Shown: positions 35,656-46,480 of the stretch, piece after piece
How the letters are laid out: every line of letters starts with the position of its first letter
How positions within the stretch are numbered: the first letter of the stretch is position 1
Made by a program: the position numbers and the translations under genes
Notes under the pieces: model-generated
The model's input: only the letters and a program-made list of their open reading frames with translations
What the model was told of the DNA's origin: nothing
Databases searched by the model: none
Assembly: GCF_028776105.2 (NCBI RefSeq)
Contig: NZ_CP145606.1
Span: 806,001-870,000, forward strand
Origin: Neisseria leonii
Lineage (GTDB): Bacteria > Pseudomonadota > Gammaproteobacteria > Burkholderiales > Neisseriaceae
Reading direction: 5' to 3'
DNA: 64,000 nt

Positions 35656-37935
35656 TCAGATTTTGCACGCCCCGCCCGCACAGCCGTCGTCCTGCAAATC
35701 CTGCTGGGTGTCGTCGGCACCGTCGCGGGTGTTGTGGTAGTACAGGGTTTTCAGGCCGTATTTATAGGCAGTGAGCAAATCTTTGAGCATCTGCTTCATC
35801 GGTACTTTGTGCCCGTCGAATTTGGCCGGGTCGTAGGCAGTATTGGCCGAAATCGCCTGATCGACAAATTTCTGCATCACGCCGACCAGCTTGATATAAC
35901 CGTCGTTATTGGGCAGCTGCCACAGGGTTTCGTATTGGTTTTTCAAACGCTCAAACTCGGGAACGACCTGTTTCAGAATGCCGTCTTTCGATGCCTTAAC
36001 CGATACCAGTCCGCGCGGCGGTTCGATGCCGTTGGTTGCGTTGGCAATCTGCGAGCTGGTTTCAGACGGCATCAAGGCGGTCAGCGTGGAGTTGCGCAGG
36101 CCGTGCTGCACAATATCGGCGCGCAGGCTTTCCCAATCCAGATGCAGCGGCTCGGTGCAGACGGCATCCAAATCTTTTTTGTAGGTATCAATCGGCAAAA
36201 TGCCTCGGGCATAGGTGGTTTCACCGAACAGCGGGCAGGCTCCGTATTCTTTGGCCAGATTGACCGAGGCTCGGAGCAGGTAATACTGAATCGCTTCGAA
36301 GGTGCGGTGGGTCAGGCCGATGGCGGAATCGTCGCTGTAACGCACGCCGTTTTTGGCCAGATAATAGGCATAGTTAATCACACCGATGCCCAAAGTGCGG
36401 CGGTTCATGGTCGCGATTCTGGCCGCCTTAATCGGATAATCCTGATAATCGAGCAGCGCATCCAGCGCGCGTACCGCCAGATCGGCCAAACCTTCCAGCT
36501 CGTCCAGACTTTCCAATGCGCCCAAGTTGAATGCCGACAGGGTGCACAGGGCGATTTCGCCGTTTTCGTCGTTAATGTCGTTCAGCGGCTTGGTCGGCAG
36601 CGCGATTTCCAGACACAGATTCGACTGGCGCACCGGCGCGACTTGGGGATCAAACGGGCTGTGCGTATTGCAGTGGTCGACGTTTTGGATATAGATGCGG
36701 CCGGTACCGGCACGCTCCTGCATCAGGGTCGAGAACAAATCGGTGGCGGGAATGCTGCGTTTGCGGACAGACGGATCCTGCTCGTATTGCGTATAGAGAC
36801 GCTCGAACTCGTCCTGATCGGCGAAGAACGCATCATAAAGTCCCGGCACTTCGTTGGGCGAGAACAGCGTAATATCGCCGCCCTTAATCAGGCGGGTATA
36901 GAGCAAGCGGTTAATCTGAACGCCGTAATCGAGCTGGCGTACGCGGTTGTCTTCCACACCGCGGTTGTTTTTCAGTACCAGCAGGCTTTCCACTTCGATA
37001 TGCCACAGGGGGTAAAACAGTGTCGCCGCCCCGCCGCGCACCCCGCCCTGCGAGCAGGATTTGACGGCCGCCTGAAACATTTTGAAAAACGGGATACAGC
37101 CGGTGTGCTGCGCTTCGCCGCCGCGGATTTCGCTGCCCAAACCGCGGATACGTCCGGCATTGATGCCGATGCCCGCACGTTGGGAAACGTATTTCACAAT
37201 CGATGAGGTAGTGGCATTGATGGAATCGAGACTGTCGTCGCACTCAATCAGCACACACGAACTGAACTGGCGCGTCGGCGTGCGCACGCCCGACATAATC
37301 GGCGTGGGCAGGGAAATTTTGAACGTGGAAGCCGCATCGTAAAAACGCTTCACATAATCCAGACGGGTGGTTTTCGGGTATTTCGCAAACAGGCACATCG
37401 CCACCAACACATACAGAAACTGCGGCGTTTCATAAATCTGGCGGGTAACGCGGTTCTGCACCAGATATTTGCCTTCCAGCTGTTTGACGGCGGCATAGGA
37501 AAACGCCATATCGCGGTTGTGGTCGATATAGCAGTTCAGCTCGTCAAACTCTTCGCGGCTGTAATCGGCCAGAATATGGCGGTCGTATTTGCCTGCTTCG
37601 GTCAGTTTGGCGACATGGTCGAACAGGTGCGGCGGTTCGAACTGGCCGTAGGCGATTTTGCGGATATGGAAAATGGCCAGACGCGCAGCCAGATACTGAT
37701 AATCGGGCGAATCGTTGGAAATCAGGTCGGCGGCGGCTTTGATGATGGTTTCGTGAATATCGTCGGTACGGATACCGTTGTAAAACTGAATGTGCGATTT
37801 CAACTCTACCTGCGACACCGATACATGGTTCAGCCCTTCTGCCGCCCATGTGATCACCCGATGGATTTTATCCAAATTAATTTCTTCCAAACGCCCGTCG
37901 CGTTTGGTTACTTTCAAATTCGTTGCCGCATTCAT
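35656..37935 (-). CDS. nrdA: Class Ia ribonucleotide reductase alpha subunit
   Basis: A 759-residue catalytic subunit. The ATP-cone (allosteric activity site) is at residues 1-95 (KVTKRDGRLEEINLDKIHRV). Active-site features include the disulfide cysteine in FSSCVLIECDDS, the radical-site NLCLEIALPT and ALCTLSAFNLG, the LMPSETSSQIANATNGIEPP segment, and a C-terminal redox pair CAGGAC. It reduces ribonucleoside diphosphates. No NrdR-box pair was recognised upstream. GAGGTAGGCG precedes the ATG. Confidence 0.97.
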   Translation of the reverse strand: MNAATNLKVTKRDGRLEEINLDKIHRVITWAAEGLNHVSVSQVELKSHIQFYNGIRTDDIHETIIKAAADLISNDSPDYQYLAARLAIFHIRKIAYGQFEPPHLFDHVAKLTEAGKYDRHILADYSREEFDELNCYIDHNRDMAFSYAAVKQLEGKYLVQNRVTRQIYETPQFLYVLVAMCLFAKYPKTTRLDYVKRFYDAASTFKISLPTPIMSGVRTPTRQFSSCVLIECDDSLDSINATTSSIVKYVSQRAGIGINAGRIRGLGSEIRGGEAQHTGCIPFFKMFQAAVKSCSQGGVRGGAATLFYPLWHIEVESLLVLKNNRGVEDNRVRQLDYGVQINRLLYTRLIKGGDITLFSPNEVPGLYDAFFADQDEFERLYTQYEQDPSVRKRSIPATDLFSTLMQERAGTGRIYIQNVDHCNTHSPFDPQVAPVRQSNLCLEIALPTKPLNDINDENGEIALCTLSAFNLGALESLDELEGLADLAVRALDALLDYQDYPIKAARIATMNRRTLGIGVINYAYYLAKNGVRYSDDSAIGLTHRTFEAIQYYLLRASVNLAKEYGACPLFGETTYARGILPIDTYKKDLDAVCTEPLHLDWESLRADIVQHGLRNSTLTALMPSETSSQIANATNGIEPPRGLVSVKASKDGILKQVVPEFERLKNQYETLWQLPNNDGYIKLVGVMQKFVDQAISANTAYDPAKFDGHKVPMKQMLKDLLTAYKYGLKTLYYHNTRDGADDTQQDLQDDGCAGGACKI

Positions 37936-38004
37936 CGCCTACCTCAGAATTGTGTGAAAAGGCCGCTGTTTCCGCGCCTGAAAGAAAGCTCGGAATATAT
38001 CGGA

Positions 38005-38032
38005 TTCATATGGTCTTTACCAGTCTTGACAA
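38005..38032 (-). promoter_or_regulatory. Possible nrdA promoter
   Basis: On the minus strand TTGTCA (38032-38027), 16 bases, then TATGAA (38010-38005), giving a leader of about 70 bases before the nrdA ATG. The -10 is imperfect and no regulator site was identified. Confidence 0.35.
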
Positions 38033-38110
38033 GTGCGTTTTTCCGCCTGAGCCCCAGCCTGTACGGCTTTGCCGAAATGTAAAGTTCTGCTTGCCCGCAA
38101 GATGCAAAAC

Positions 38111-38131
38111 GCCCTGCCTCTGAGGCAGGGC
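38111..38131 (-). terminator. Hairpin after hfq
   Basis: GCCCTGCCT-CTG-AGGCAGGGC, a perfect 9-bp stem followed on the minus strand by GTTTTGC, 18 bases after the hfq stop. A conventional intrinsic terminator with a short U-run. Confidence 0.8.
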
Positions 38132-38149
38132 GGAGCGGTTTTGCGCCTG

Positions 38150-38416
38150 TTATTCGGCAGCCGCTTCGGCCGGTGCCGCAGCGGCGGGCTTCTCATGCTG
38201 GAGACTGACCGCACGGGCCGGCACAATAGTGGAAATGGCGTGCTTGTAAACCATTTGTGTAACCGAAGTATTGCGCAGCAGGACGACGTATTGGTCGAAA
38301 GATTCAACTTGGCCTTGCAGTTTGATACCGTTCACCAGATAGATGGAAACCGGCACATGTTCTTTACGCAGTGCATTTAAAAAAGGATCTTGTAACAGTT
38401 GCCCTTTGGCTGTCAT
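38150..38416 (-). CDS. hfq: RNA chaperone Hfq
   Basis: An 88-residue Sm-like hexameric RNA chaperone that pairs small RNAs with mRNAs. Sm1 ([25 protein letters not shown]) and Sm2 ([13 protein letters not shown], the YKHA motif) are intact. The C-terminal tail is short and Ala/Glu-rich, unlike the long E. coli tail. GGAG precedes the ATG. miaA and hflX, the usual neighbours, are not adjacent. Confidence 0.97.
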   Translation of the reverse strand: MTAKGQLLQDPFLNALRKEHVPVSIYLVNGIKLQGQVESFDQYVVLLRNTSVTQMVYKHAISTIVPARAVSLQHEKPAAAAPAEAAAE

Positions 38417-38576
38417 TGTAATACTCCATTTAATATGGTGTCTGGATGATTGGAGGCTTATTGTAACGGCGAATCGGCGGTTTGCCTAATCTTTTTCCGC
38501 AAGAATATGCAAAAGGCCGTCTGAAAACCGCTTTCCGCCACCGGCTGCCCCGCCCTGTTTTCAGACGGCCTGTCTG

Positions 38577-40046
38577 TTATTTCGCATTCAGCTTTTTCGC
38601 GCTGACTGCGCGCTTTTTACCGGCTTTCTTGATTCTTTCCTTTTCTTCCTTGCGCCCTTCCCGTTTGGCGATGCGGTTGCTCACGGCCACCCGGCGCAGC
38701 GGTTTTTTCTTCGGTTTGTCCGCCTCTTCTTCATACGGATTTTCCGATACATTGTATTGGATACGCAGCGGCGTGCCTTGGAGATGAAAGGCTTTGCGGA
38801 AGGTTTGCGTCAGATAGCGGGTGTAGGAATCGGAAATATGCTGCAAGGCATTGCCGTGCACCACAATCACCGGCGGGTTCATACCGCCCTGGTGGGCATA
38901 ACGCATTTTCGGCCGTATCAGGCCTGCCCTCGGCGGTGCCTGCCGCTCGATGGCGGTTTGCAGTACGCGGGTGATTTTTGGCGTGGGCATTTTAATCATG
39001 GCCGCATCATAGGCCGCCTGAATGCTGTCGAACAAGCCGTCGATGCCGCGCGCCTTCAAGGCCGAAATAAAGTGGAATTTGGCAAATTCCAAAAAATACA
39101 GTTTTCGGCCGATGTCGCGCTTAATCTGCTCGCGCCGCTCTTCATCCACACAATCCCATTTATTGACGGCCACCACCAGCGCACGCCCCGCTTCCAAGGC
39201 AAAACCGGCAATGGTCGCATCTTGGTCGGCGATGTCCTGCGCCGCGTCCAACACCAAAACCGCCACATTGGCCGCTTCTATCGCCTGCATGGCTTTGATG
39301 ACGGAAAATTTTTCCACCGCCTCGTCCACTTTGCCGCGACGGCGCACACCGGCCGTGTCGATAATGGTAAACGGCTTGCCTTCACGTTCGAAATCGATGT
39401 GGATACTGTCGCGGGTCGTGCCCGCCATATCGAAGGCAATCACACGCTCTTCGCCGAGAATGGCGTTGACCAGCGTCGATTTTCCCACATTCGGACGGCC
39501 GATAACGGCAAATACGGGGTGTCTGGCTTCTTCTTCCGCCGCTTCCGGTTCGGGGAAATGCGCCAAAACGTCTTCTATCAGATAATACACGCCGTCGCCG
39601 TGCGCACCGGAAATCACGTGCGGTTCGCCCAGTGCCAATTCGTAAAATTCGGCAGAGAGCACAGCCTGATTGCCGCCCTCGCCTTTATTGACCGCCAGAT
39701 AAACCGGACGCGGACTTTGACGCAAACGGTCGGCAATGATTTTGTCCTGCGGGGTCAGGCCGGTACGCGCGTCCACCAGAAAAATCACCGCATCGGCTTC
39801 ATCCACCGCCTGCAAGGTATGTTTGGCCATTTCGTGCAGGATACCGCTGTCCACCACCGGCTCGAAACCGCCGGTATCGACCACCAGATAAGGCTTGCTG
39901 CCGACTCTGCCGTGGCCGTAGTGGCGGTCGCGCGTCAGGCCGGGCATATCGTGCACCAGAGCGTCTTTGGTGCGGGTCAGCCGGTTAAAGAGGGTAGATT
40001 TGCCGACATTGGGGCGGCCGACCAAGGCAATTGTGGGTTTCATCAT
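38577..40046 (-). CDS. der: Ribosome-assembly GTPase Der (EngA)
   Basis: A 489-residue protein with two tandem GTPase domains: [14 protein letters not shown] near residue 11 with DTGGFEP, and [15 protein letters not shown] near 184 with [10 protein letters not shown] and NKWD. A KH-like C-terminal domain follows and the end is Lys/Arg-rich. It is needed for 50S ribosome assembly. It sits below yfgM and hisS on the same strand as in many proteobacteria. Start is 40046 or the next codon. Confidence 0.97.
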   Translation of the reverse strand: MMKPTIALVGRPNVGKSTLFNRLTRTKDALVHDMPGLTRDRHYGHGRVGSKPYLVVDTGGFEPVVDSGILHEMAKHTLQAVDEADAVIFLVDARTGLTPQDKIIADRLRQSPRPVYLAVNKGEGGNQAVLSAEFYELALGEPHVISGAHGDGVYYLIEDVLAHFPEPEAAEEEARHPVFAVIGRPNVGKSTLVNAILGEERVIAFDMAGTTRDSIHIDFEREGKPFTIIDTAGVRRRGKVDEAVEKFSVIKAMQAIEAANVAVLVLDAAQDIADQDATIAGFALEAGRALVVAVNKWDCVDEERREQIKRDIGRKLYFLEFAKFHFISALKARGIDGLFDSIQAAYDAAMIKMPTPKITRVLQTAIERQAPPRAGLIRPKMRYAHQGGMNPPVIVVHGNALQHISDSYTRYLTQTFRKAFHLQGTPLRIQYNVSENPYEEEADKPKKKPLRRVAVSNRIAKREGRKEEKERIKKAGKKRAVSAKKLNAK

Positions 40047-40146
40047 CGTTTCCCTTTTATCGGGCCGTTTTCAGACGGCCTTCCGACAGTCTCCGGCCAA
40101 ACCGCATACCGTCGGCATCAAATGCTGCTCTTTTTTAAGCAGATAA

Positions 40147-40167
40147 AGGTTTGCCTGAGGCAAACCT
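40147..40167. terminator. Perfect 9-bp hairpin between yfgM and der
   Basis: AGGTTTGCC-TGA-GGCAAACCT, in the 160-base gap where bamB would be in gammaproteobacteria. On the minus strand it is followed by TTTATCTGC, so it could act as a weak terminator or attenuator within the cluster. Confidence 0.6.
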
Positions 40168-40206
40168 GTCTGTTCCCTACCGCAAAAAGCGGATACCGCC
40201 AGCGCA

Positions 40207-40836
40207 TCAGCGCAACTGGTCGGCTTTCATTTGCAGCAGCGCGCGTGCGGGATTGTCCTGCGCCAGTTTCGCCAACGCTTCGTCATAAGCGGTAACGGCG
40301 TCGGCCGCTTTGTCCTGCGCAGCCAACACATCGCCCTTCGTTTCGGCAAACCACGGGGCAAAAGCGGCATCGACCGGACGGTTCAGCGTCGCCAGCGCGG
40401 CATCGAACTGATTCTGCTGCAACTGGACCACGGCCAAACGCTGTGCGGCCAAAGCCTGCACCACACCGGCTTTTTGGTTGTCGAGCACCCAAGACAGATG
40501 CTTGGCAGCCTCATCATAACGGCCTTTGTCGAACTCGGCAGCCGCCACCATCATACTCGCCTGCGCCGCCGCAATACTGGCCGGATAATTCTGCTGCAAA
40601 TTCTGCAGGTCGGCGGCAATCGATTGGTCGTCCTTGCCTGCCTGTGCTTTTTCCGCCAGCCGAACCAGAACGGCTGCGGCTTCCTGATTTTTAGCCGTCT
40701 GGTGTTTCTGGTACATCACCCAGCCCAAGTAACCCAACGCCGCCAGCAGCAGTACGGCAAACAGCCACCGCCCCCAACTTTTCCAGAAATATTTAAAATT
40801 TTCCAACTCTTGTTGGTCGTCGATATGTGCTGCCAT
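40207..40836 (-). CDS. yfgM: YfgM-family tetratricopeptide membrane protein
   Basis: A 209-residue inner-membrane protein: a cytoplasmic N-terminus (residues 1-23), one membrane helix (about 24-42, WLFAVLLLAALGYLGWVMY), and a periplasmic tetratricopeptide-like helical domain. YfgM associates with the SecYEG/PpiD translocon and links to periplasmic chaperones. The ATG directly follows the hisS stop (TAAATG), so it is co-translated. Confidence 0.9.
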   Translation of the reverse strand: MAAHIDDQQELENFKYFWKSWGRWLFAVLLLAALGYLGWVMYQKHQTAKNQEAAAVLVRLAEKAQAGKDDQSIAADLQNLQQNYPASIAAAQASMMVAAAEFDKGRYDEAAKHLSWVLDNQKAGVVQALAAQRLAVVQLQQNQFDAALATLNRPVDAAFAPWFAETKGDVLAAQDKAADAVTAYDEALAKLAQDNPARALLQMKADQLR

Positions 40837-42129
40837 TTACTGCTTCCATTCGTCCAAAGTATTCATCATGTCCACGGCGGCAACGGTGTGCTGGCCGCGC
40901 ACACCCTGCATGTCTTTCAGCGTTACCCGTCCTTCGGCCAGTTCGCTTTCGCCGACAATCAGGGCAAAACGCGCGCCGCTCGCATCGGCTTTTTTCATCT
41001 GTGCCTTCAAACTTTGGCCGCCTGCGTGCTGCAATACCTGCCAGCCCGCCGCACGAAGCTGCATCGCATACTGCATGGCGGCCGGCAGGGTTCCTTCCCC
41101 CTGCTGCATCACATAAATATCGGGCGCGTCCTGATACGCCAACGTGCCGAATTCGCGCACCAGCAGCAGCAGACGCTCCATGCCCATACCGAAACCGATG
41201 CCGGGTGCGGGTTTGCCGCCCAATTCTTCCATCAGGCCGTTGTAGCGGCCGCCGCCGCAGACCGTTGCCTGCGCCCCGAGTTTGTCGGTAGTCCATTCAA
41301 ACACGGTCAGATTGTAATAATCCAAACCGCGCACCAGACGCGGATTTTCCACATAAGCGATGCCCAAACCGTCCAGCAGGGCTTTCAGGCCGTTATAATG
41401 CGCCAGCGACTCTTCCCCAAGATATTCGGACAGACGCGGGGCGGCATCACATATGCTTTGCAGGGCGGGGTTTTTCGTGTCCAGCACCCGCAGCGGATTG
41501 GTATGTAGGCGGCGGCGGCTGTCTTCGTCCAGACTGTCTTCATGCTGCATCAGATAAGCCACCAGCGCATTGCGGTGTGCGGCACGCTCTTGGCGGTTGC
41601 CCAAGCTGTTCAGCTCCAGCGTCAGATGAGGCAGGATACCCAATTCGCGCCATAAATCGGCACACATGGCAATGATTTCGGCATCGATGTCGGGACCCTC
41701 GAAACCCAAGGCTTCCACGCCCACTTGGTGAAACTGGCGGTAACGCCCTTTCTGCGGCCGTTCGCGGCGGAACATCGGCCCCATATACCACAGCCGCAGC
41801 GGCCCGTTGTACAGCAGATTATGTTCAACCACCGCGCGCAGACAGGAAGCCGTACCTTCGGGACGCAGCGTCAGGCTGAGCGCGTCGTTGGAATCGGAAA
41901 ACGTGTACATTTCCTTGCCGACCACGTCGGTTTCCTCGCCGATGGAACGCACAAACAGACCGGTCTGCTCGACAATGGGTGTACGGATCGGCTGATAGCC
42001 GTAGCGGCGCGTCCAGCGGGCGATACTTTCTTCAAATGCCTGCCAGAGGCCGGCGGTCAGGGCGAAATCTTTCTGCGCCACCGGCAGCAAATCGTTCATG
42101 CCTTTTACGGCTTGGATTTTTTGTCCCAT
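40837..42129 (-). CDS. hisS: Histidyl-tRNA synthetase
   Basis: A 430-residue class II synthetase. Motif 1 and the opening [12 protein letters not shown], motif 2 in [19 protein letters not shown], the histidine-specific [14 protein letters not shown], and motif 3 in [14 protein letters not shown] are visible, then the anticodon-binding domain. The start [10 protein letters not shown] at 42129 matches the family; upstream Mets add unrelated residues. The Shine-Dalgarno before it is weak. Confidence 0.97.
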   Translation of the reverse strand: MGQKIQAVKGMNDLLPVAQKDFALTAGLWQAFEESIARWTRRYGYQPIRTPIVEQTGLFVRSIGEETDVVGKEMYTFSDSNDALSLTLRPEGTASCLRAVVEHNLLYNGPLRLWYMGPMFRRERPQKGRYRQFHQVGVEALGFEGPDIDAEIIAMCADLWRELGILPHLTLELNSLGNRQERAAHRNALVAYLMQHEDSLDEDSRRRLHTNPLRVLDTKNPALQSICDAAPRLSEYLGEESLAHYNGLKALLDGLGIAYVENPRLVRGLDYYNLTVFEWTTDKLGAQATVCGGGRYNGLMEELGGKPAPGIGFGMGMERLLLLVREFGTLAYQDAPDIYVMQQGEGTLPAAMQYAMQLRAAGWQVLQHAGGQSLKAQMKKADASGARFALIVGESELAEGRVTLKDMQGVRGQHTVAAVDMMNTLDEWKQ

Positions 42130-42176
42130 AACTATCAATATATTCAAATCGTGTCTGTTATTTGACGGAAACCGCA

Positions 42177-42213
42177 TTTTCAGACGGCCTTTCCGGCACA
42201 GAGGCCGTCTGAA
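42177..42213. terminator. Uptake-sequence inverted pair between ispG and hisS
   Basis: TTTTCAGACGGCC ... GGCCGTCTGAAAG with a 12-base loop, in the 90-base gap. It may lower read-through from ispG into hisS. Confidence 0.6.
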
Positions 42214-42219
42214 AGTGCC

Positions 42220-43488
42220 TCAAACCGGCCGAATCGGAATCAAGCGCGGTGCAGCGCGTTTTCTGCCGCCTTCGCCGTAATGGGTTTCCACATATTCCTG
42301 CACGATGGCCAGAAACTCGGCCGCCATATTGTCGCCTTTGAGCGTCACTTTGCGCTCGCCGTCGACATAAACGGGGGCAACCGGCGTTTCGCCCGTTCCC
42401 GGCAGGCTGATGCCGATGTCGGCCAGCTTGCTCTCGCCCGGGCCGTTTACCACACAGCCCATCACGGCAACATTCAGCGATTCCACGCCCGGATATTGGT
42501 GCCGCCAAACCGACATTTTTTCGCGCAGATAGTGCTGGATGTCGCGCGCCAATTCCTGAAAGACCGTACTGGTGGTGCGGCCGCAGCCCGGACAGGCGGT
42601 TACCATCGGCGTAAACGAGCGCAATCCCATGGTTTGCAGGATTTCCTGTGCCACCACCACTTCCTGCGTGCGCGGACTGCCCGGCTCGGGGGTGAGCGAA
42701 ATGCGTACCGTATCGCCGATGCCCTCCTGCAACAAAACGGCCAGCGCGGCGGTGGAGGCGACAATGCCTTTGCTGCCCATACCCGCTTCGGTCAAACCCA
42801 GATGCAGCGGATAGGCACAGCGAGCGCCCAAATCGCGGTAAACCTGAATCAGATCCTGTACCGCACTGACTTTGCACGACAAAATAATTTTGTCTTCAGG
42901 CAAACCCAAATCCACCGCTTTTTGTGCCGATTCCAATGCCGACACAATCAGGGCTTCCTTCATCACTTCTTCCGGCGGCTTGGGGGTGGCCGAAGCCTGA
43001 TTGGCATCCATCATGCGCTTGGCGAGGCTTTGGTCGAGCGAACCCCAGTTCACGCCGATACGCACCGCTTTGCCGTATTCGGCCGCAGTACGGATCATAT
43101 AGGCGAATTTCTCGTCGCCTTTCGCCCCTTTGCCCACATTGCCCGGGTTGATGCGGTATTTCGACAGGGCGCGCGCGCAGTCGGGAAACTCCTGCAACAG
43201 CCGCTCGCCGTTAAAATGGAAATCGCCCACCAAAGGCGTGTTGCAGCCCATATCGTTCAGACGGCTTCGGATTTCGGCCACTTTGGCCGCCGCTTCGGGT
43301 GTGTTTACCGTAATGCGCACCATCTCGGAACCGGCATCGCTCAATTCCTTCACCTGCCGCGCCGTCCCCGCCGCATCGGCGGTATCGGTATTCGTCATCG
43401 ACTGCACCACCACAGGCGCATCGGAGCCGACCGTCAGATGGTCGATTTGAACTTGGTGGGTACGGCGGCGGGAAGGTACATAACTCAT
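42220..43488 (-). CDS. ispG: 4-hydroxy-3-methylbut-2-enyl diphosphate synthase
   Basis: A 422-residue 4Fe-4S enzyme of the MEP isoprenoid pathway. The barrel begins [23 protein letters not shown] and GVNWGSLD are family motifs. Cluster cysteines are in [11 protein letters not shown] and [10 protein letters not shown]. The ATG overlaps the rodZ stop (ATGA), so the pair is translationally coupled as in E. coli. The longer open frame upstream is inside rodZ and was rejected. Confidence 0.97.
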   Translation of the reverse strand: MSYVPSRRRTHQVQIDHLTVGSDAPVVVQSMTNTDTADAAGTARQVKELSDAGSEMVRITVNTPEAAAKVAEIRSRLNDMGCNTPLVGDFHFNGERLLQEFPDCARALSKYRINPGNVGKGAKGDEKFAYMIRTAAEYGKAVRIGVNWGSLDQSLAKRMMDANQASATPKPPEEVMKEALIVSALESAQKAVDLGLPEDKIILSCKVSAVQDLIQVYRDLGARCAYPLHLGLTEAGMGSKGIVASTAALAVLLQEGIGDTVRISLTPEPGSPRTQEVVVAQEILQTMGLRSFTPMVTACPGCGRTTSTVFQELARDIQHYLREKMSVWRHQYPGVESLNVAVMGCVVNGPGESKLADIGISLPGTGETPVAPVYVDGERKVTLKGDNMAAEFLAIVQEYVETHYGEGGRKRAAPRLIPIRPV

Positions 43489-44369
43489 GGCTCGCCCACC
43501 ATCAGCGAAGCGGATTTTTTGCCGACCATATGGCGCGGCACACTGTACCGGCGGCCGCCGTAATTCACTTCCGCCCCCAAGGCATAACCGATCCACACAT
43601 TATACGGCGCACCGCCTTTGAAACGGTGTTCGCTGCGCGCAGGGACAATTTGGTTGATGACTTCGTTGCCCTCTTTGTCTTTCACCACCAGCATCGAACG
43701 GTAGCGCACATTAATCAGCAGCTCGTCTGCCGCGACGGCATCGGCCTGCGGCTCGGAGGCCGTCTGAACGGCGGCCTGCTGCGCATCGGATACGGCAGAG
43801 GCTTGGGTTTCGCCGGAAACCGGCTCACTGGCCATGGCCACCACCGCCACATTGCCTGCCTCCACATTCGGCGCGGCAATTTCGCCCAAACCTACTTCCG
43901 ACGCACCGGCCGCTTCCTGACGCTGGTTTTCCGCATTCGATTTACTCTGCCAGGCAAACACGCCGACGGCAATCGCCGCGACGGCCAGAACGCCGAAAAT
44001 CCATGTCGGAAACGGTTTTTTTACCGTTTGGTGCTGAAAATTCAAATCCTTGTCGCCCTCTTCGCGCGCGGCCGCATAATGGTTTTTACGCTCGATTGGC
44101 GCAATGCGGTCAAGGCTGTCGGCCGTCTGCTGTTCGTCCAATTCCAAGAAGCGGCTGTACGTACGCAGAAAGCCGCGCACAAACACCAATTCCGGCAAAT
44201 CCCGATAATCGCCCGATTCCAGACTTTCGACTTGGCGCGCCGGCAGTTTCAAACGCTCGGCCACTTCGCCGATAGACAGCCCCTTGCGCTCGCGCGCTTC
44301 GCGCAGCCGCGCACCCAATTCGGCAGCGGCCGCCTGCGGTTGAAGTCCGTTTTCCTGAGTATGGTCCAT
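43485..44369 (-). CDS. rodZ: RodZ-like cytoskeletal membrane protein
   Basis: A 294-residue protein with a cytoplasmic helix-turn-helix of the RodZ type (residues 15-80: [20 protein letters not shown], then [14 protein letters not shown]), one membrane helix around 122-142 ([18 protein letters not shown]), a long Ala/Glu/Ser-rich linker, and a C-terminal DUF4115-type beta domain. RodZ ties MreB to the membrane and shapes the cell; in Neisseria, coccoid species may lack MreB, rod-shaped ones keep it. The partner genes are not in this window. Confidence 0.88.
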   Translation of the reverse strand: MDHTQENGLQPQAAAAELGARLREARERKGLSIGEVAERLKLPARQVESLESGDYRDLPELVFVRGFLRTYSRFLELDEQQTADSLDRIAPIERKNHYAAAREEGDKDLNFQHQTVKKPFPTWIFGVLAVAAIAVGVFAWQSKSNAENQRQEAAGASEVGLGEIAAPNVEAGNVAVVAMASEPVSGETQASAVSDAQQAAVQTASEPQADAVAADELLINVRYRSMLVVKDKEGNEVINQIVPARSEHRFKGGAPYNVWIGYALGAEVNYGGRRYSVPRHMVGKKSASLMVGEP

Positions 44370-44415
44370 ACTTTATCCTAACAATCGTCCTAACAATCGG
44401 AATCAGACGGCATCG

Positions 44416-45174
44416 TCAGTGCGTCTTCCGGCTAATCCTATTCAATTCGGCCGCATACGGATAAGCGGCCGCCAATTCGCCCGCATAATCGGCCGCAGCC
44501 GAATCATCGCCTGCCGCGCGGGCAATCCGCCAGCCCAGCAGAATATCATCTGCCGACGGTTTGGCCGCCACACTGCGGAATGCGCCGTAACGGCTTTGCG
44601 CGGCGGCATAATCGCCGGCCAGATAATGATTTTCGGCCGAAGCTTTCAGTGCGGGCGAAAAATCGGACATCACCGCCAAGGCTGCGGCAAAATGCTCCTG
44701 CGCACGGGCATATTCTCCGACTTTTCCGGCACAGATGCCCGCATTCAAATGGGCAACATAAGGTTCGGGATAGGTGCGGTCGGCCAAAGCGCGGGCAAAA
44801 TACGCCAGCGATTCGGCCGGACGGTTTTCCGCGCTGCACAGAAACCAGCCGTAATTGTTGTTGCCCTCGGCACTGGCCGGATTGAGCCGCAGCACCTGTT
44901 TGAGGCTGCGTTCGGCTTCCTGCCGGTTGTCGATCAGGCGGAAAATCTGCCCGCGCACCAGCCAAGCCGCCTCATTTTTCCGGTCGGCACGCACCGCCCC
45001 GTCTATCGCGGCCACCGCCTGACGCAAATCGCCCGCCTGCACATACGCCAAAGCCAAACGGGTTTGAATGGCCGCCATATCGTCTGCCCGCCCCTGCCGC
45101 GTGCCATCATAGCCGCCGCCTGCACAAGCCGCAAGCAGTACGGTCAAACAGGCAGACACAAGCATGGTTTTCAT
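44416..45174 (-). CDS. pilW: Type IV pilus biogenesis lipoprotein PilW/PilF
   Basis: A 252-residue lipoprotein (lipobox LLAAC) with about six tetratricopeptide repeats (for example AYVQAGDLRQAVAAIDGAVR and AEGNNNYGWFLCSAENRPAE). PilW is the pilotin-like protein needed for secretin multimer stability and pilus function. Position between rlmN and rodZ is the conserved place for it. Type IV pili also carry out uptake of DUS-bearing DNA, which fits the abundance of those sequences here. Confidence 0.9.
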   Translation of the reverse strand: MKTMLVSACLTVLLAACAGGGYDGTRQGRADDMAAIQTRLALAYVQAGDLRQAVAAIDGAVRADRKNEAAWLVRGQIFRLIDNRQEAERSLKQVLRLNPASAEGNNNYGWFLCSAENRPAESLAYFARALADRTYPEPYVAHLNAGICAGKVGEYARAQEHFAAALAVMSDFSPALKASAENHYLAGDYAAAQSRYGAFRSVAAKPSADDILLGWRIARAAGDDSAAADYAGELAAAYPYAAELNRISRKTH

Positions 45175-45195
45175 ACGGCCTCCGTCGGGTGTACT

Positions 45196-46284
45196 TTAAC
45201 CGGCTGCGATGATTTCCTGCCATTTCTGCTGGCGGCGGGTTTTATCCCGCACCTGTCCGGCCAACTGGCCGCAGGCGGCATCGATGTCGTCGCCGCGCGT
45301 TTTGCGCACCGTTGTCACCAAGCCCGCCTCCATCAGAATCTCTTTAAACACATGGATATTTTTATTGCTCGACCGTTCATAACCCGAATGAGGGAAGGGA
45401 TTGAACGGAATCAGATTGAATTTGCACGGCGTATCTTTCACCAACTCAACCAGTTCGCGCGCATGGGCGGCATGGTCGTTTACCCCGTCGAGCATCACAT
45501 ATTCGAAGGTAACGAAATCGCGCGGTGCTTTGACCAGATAACGCTGGCAGGCTGCCATCAGTGTTTTGAGCGGGTATTTTTTATTCAGCGGCACGATTTC
45601 GTCGCGCACTTTGTCATTGGAGGCGTGCAGCGAAACAGCCAGTGCCACCGGCATATCTTCTTTCAGGCGGTCCATCTGCGGCACCATGCCCGATGTGGAA
45701 ACAGTAACGCGGCGGCGGCTCAGGCCGTAGCCGTGATCGTCCAGCATAATCGACAGCGCGGAAACCACATTGTCGTAGTTGGCCAGCGGCTCGCCCATGC
45801 CCATCATCACCACATTGGAAATCACGCGCTCGTTTTTGGGCGTTACCCCCAAGGCTTTGTTCGCCCACCACAGCTGGCCGATGATTTCGGCGGTGGAGAG
45901 ATTGCGGTTAAAGCCCTGACGGCCGGTGGAACAGAAGGTACATTCCAGCGCACAGCCCACCTGCGAAGAAATACACAGCGTGCCGCGTTCGGCTTCGGGA
46001 ATAAAGACGGTTTCCACGCCGTTTCCGGTGCCGACATCGAGCAGCCATTTGCGTGTGCCGTCGCGCGACTGCTGCGCGGTCATCAAAGCCGGTACGCCCA
46101 CTTCGGCCTGCTCGTTCAGCTTGGCGCGCAGGGTTTTGGCCAAATCGCTCATCTCATCGAAGTTCTCCGCCCCGCCCTGATGAATCCAGCGCATAACCTG
46201 TTTGGCACGGAACGGCTTTTCGCCCATTTGCGCGAAATGTCCGGTCAGTGCCGGCAGGTCGTAATTGAGCAGATTGGTTTTCAT
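45196..46284 (-). CDS. rlmN: Dual-specificity RNA methyltransferase RlmN
   Basis: A 362-residue radical SAM enzyme that methylates A2503 of 23S rRNA and A37 of some tRNAs at C2. The cluster motif is [19 protein letters not shown]; the resolving cysteine is near the C-terminus in [25 protein letters not shown] is a further signature. Length is typical. The Shine-Dalgarno before the ATG is weak. Confidence 0.97.
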   Translation of the reverse strand: MKTNLLNYDLPALTGHFAQMGEKPFRAKQVMRWIHQGGAENFDEMSDLAKTLRAKLNEQAEVGVPALMTAQQSRDGTRKWLLDVGTGNGVETVFIPEAERGTLCISSQVGCALECTFCSTGRQGFNRNLSTAEIIGQLWWANKALGVTPKNERVISNVVMMGMGEPLANYDNVVSALSIMLDDHGYGLSRRRVTVSTSGMVPQMDRLKEDMPVALAVSLHASNDKVRDEIVPLNKKYPLKTLMAACQRYLVKAPRDFVTFEYVMLDGVNDHAAHARELVELVKDTPCKFNLIPFNPFPHSGYERSSNKNIHVFKEILMEAGLVTTVRKTRGDDIDAACGQLAGQVRDKTRRQQKWQEIIAAG

Positions 46285-46431
46285 AGGCGGTACGGCTTCG
46301 GTGGGTGGTTGAGTGTCTGTTATCGCTCGGCTGTTTTTCAGACGGCCTCTTTCAAAATCGGCACAACAATAAAAAGGCCGTCTGAAAAACCGCAGAATCC
46401 GTCTTTACCGGATAAACTGCGCAAATGCCGC

Positions 46432-46461
46432 AAGCTGCCTGAAAGCGTTTTCAGGCAGCCT
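46432..46461 (-). terminator. Hairpin after ndk made from a sim-type uptake sequence
   Basis: AAGCTGCCTGAAAG against TTTTCAGGCAGCCTT; the minus strand reads AGGCTGCCTGAA (46461-46450), a perfect AG-simDUS, with an inverted partner one base short. It lies 20 bases after the ndk stop. This is an uptake-sequence terminator in a dialect different from the rest of the window. Confidence 0.75.
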
Positions 46462-46480
46462 TGCGGCAGGGCATATCGGC

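Noticed and set aside
37936..38149. NrdR-box pair upstream of nrdA
   Set aside because: No pair of ACAC-AT-rich-GTGT boxes at helical spacing was found; only a loose AATATAT stretch is present.
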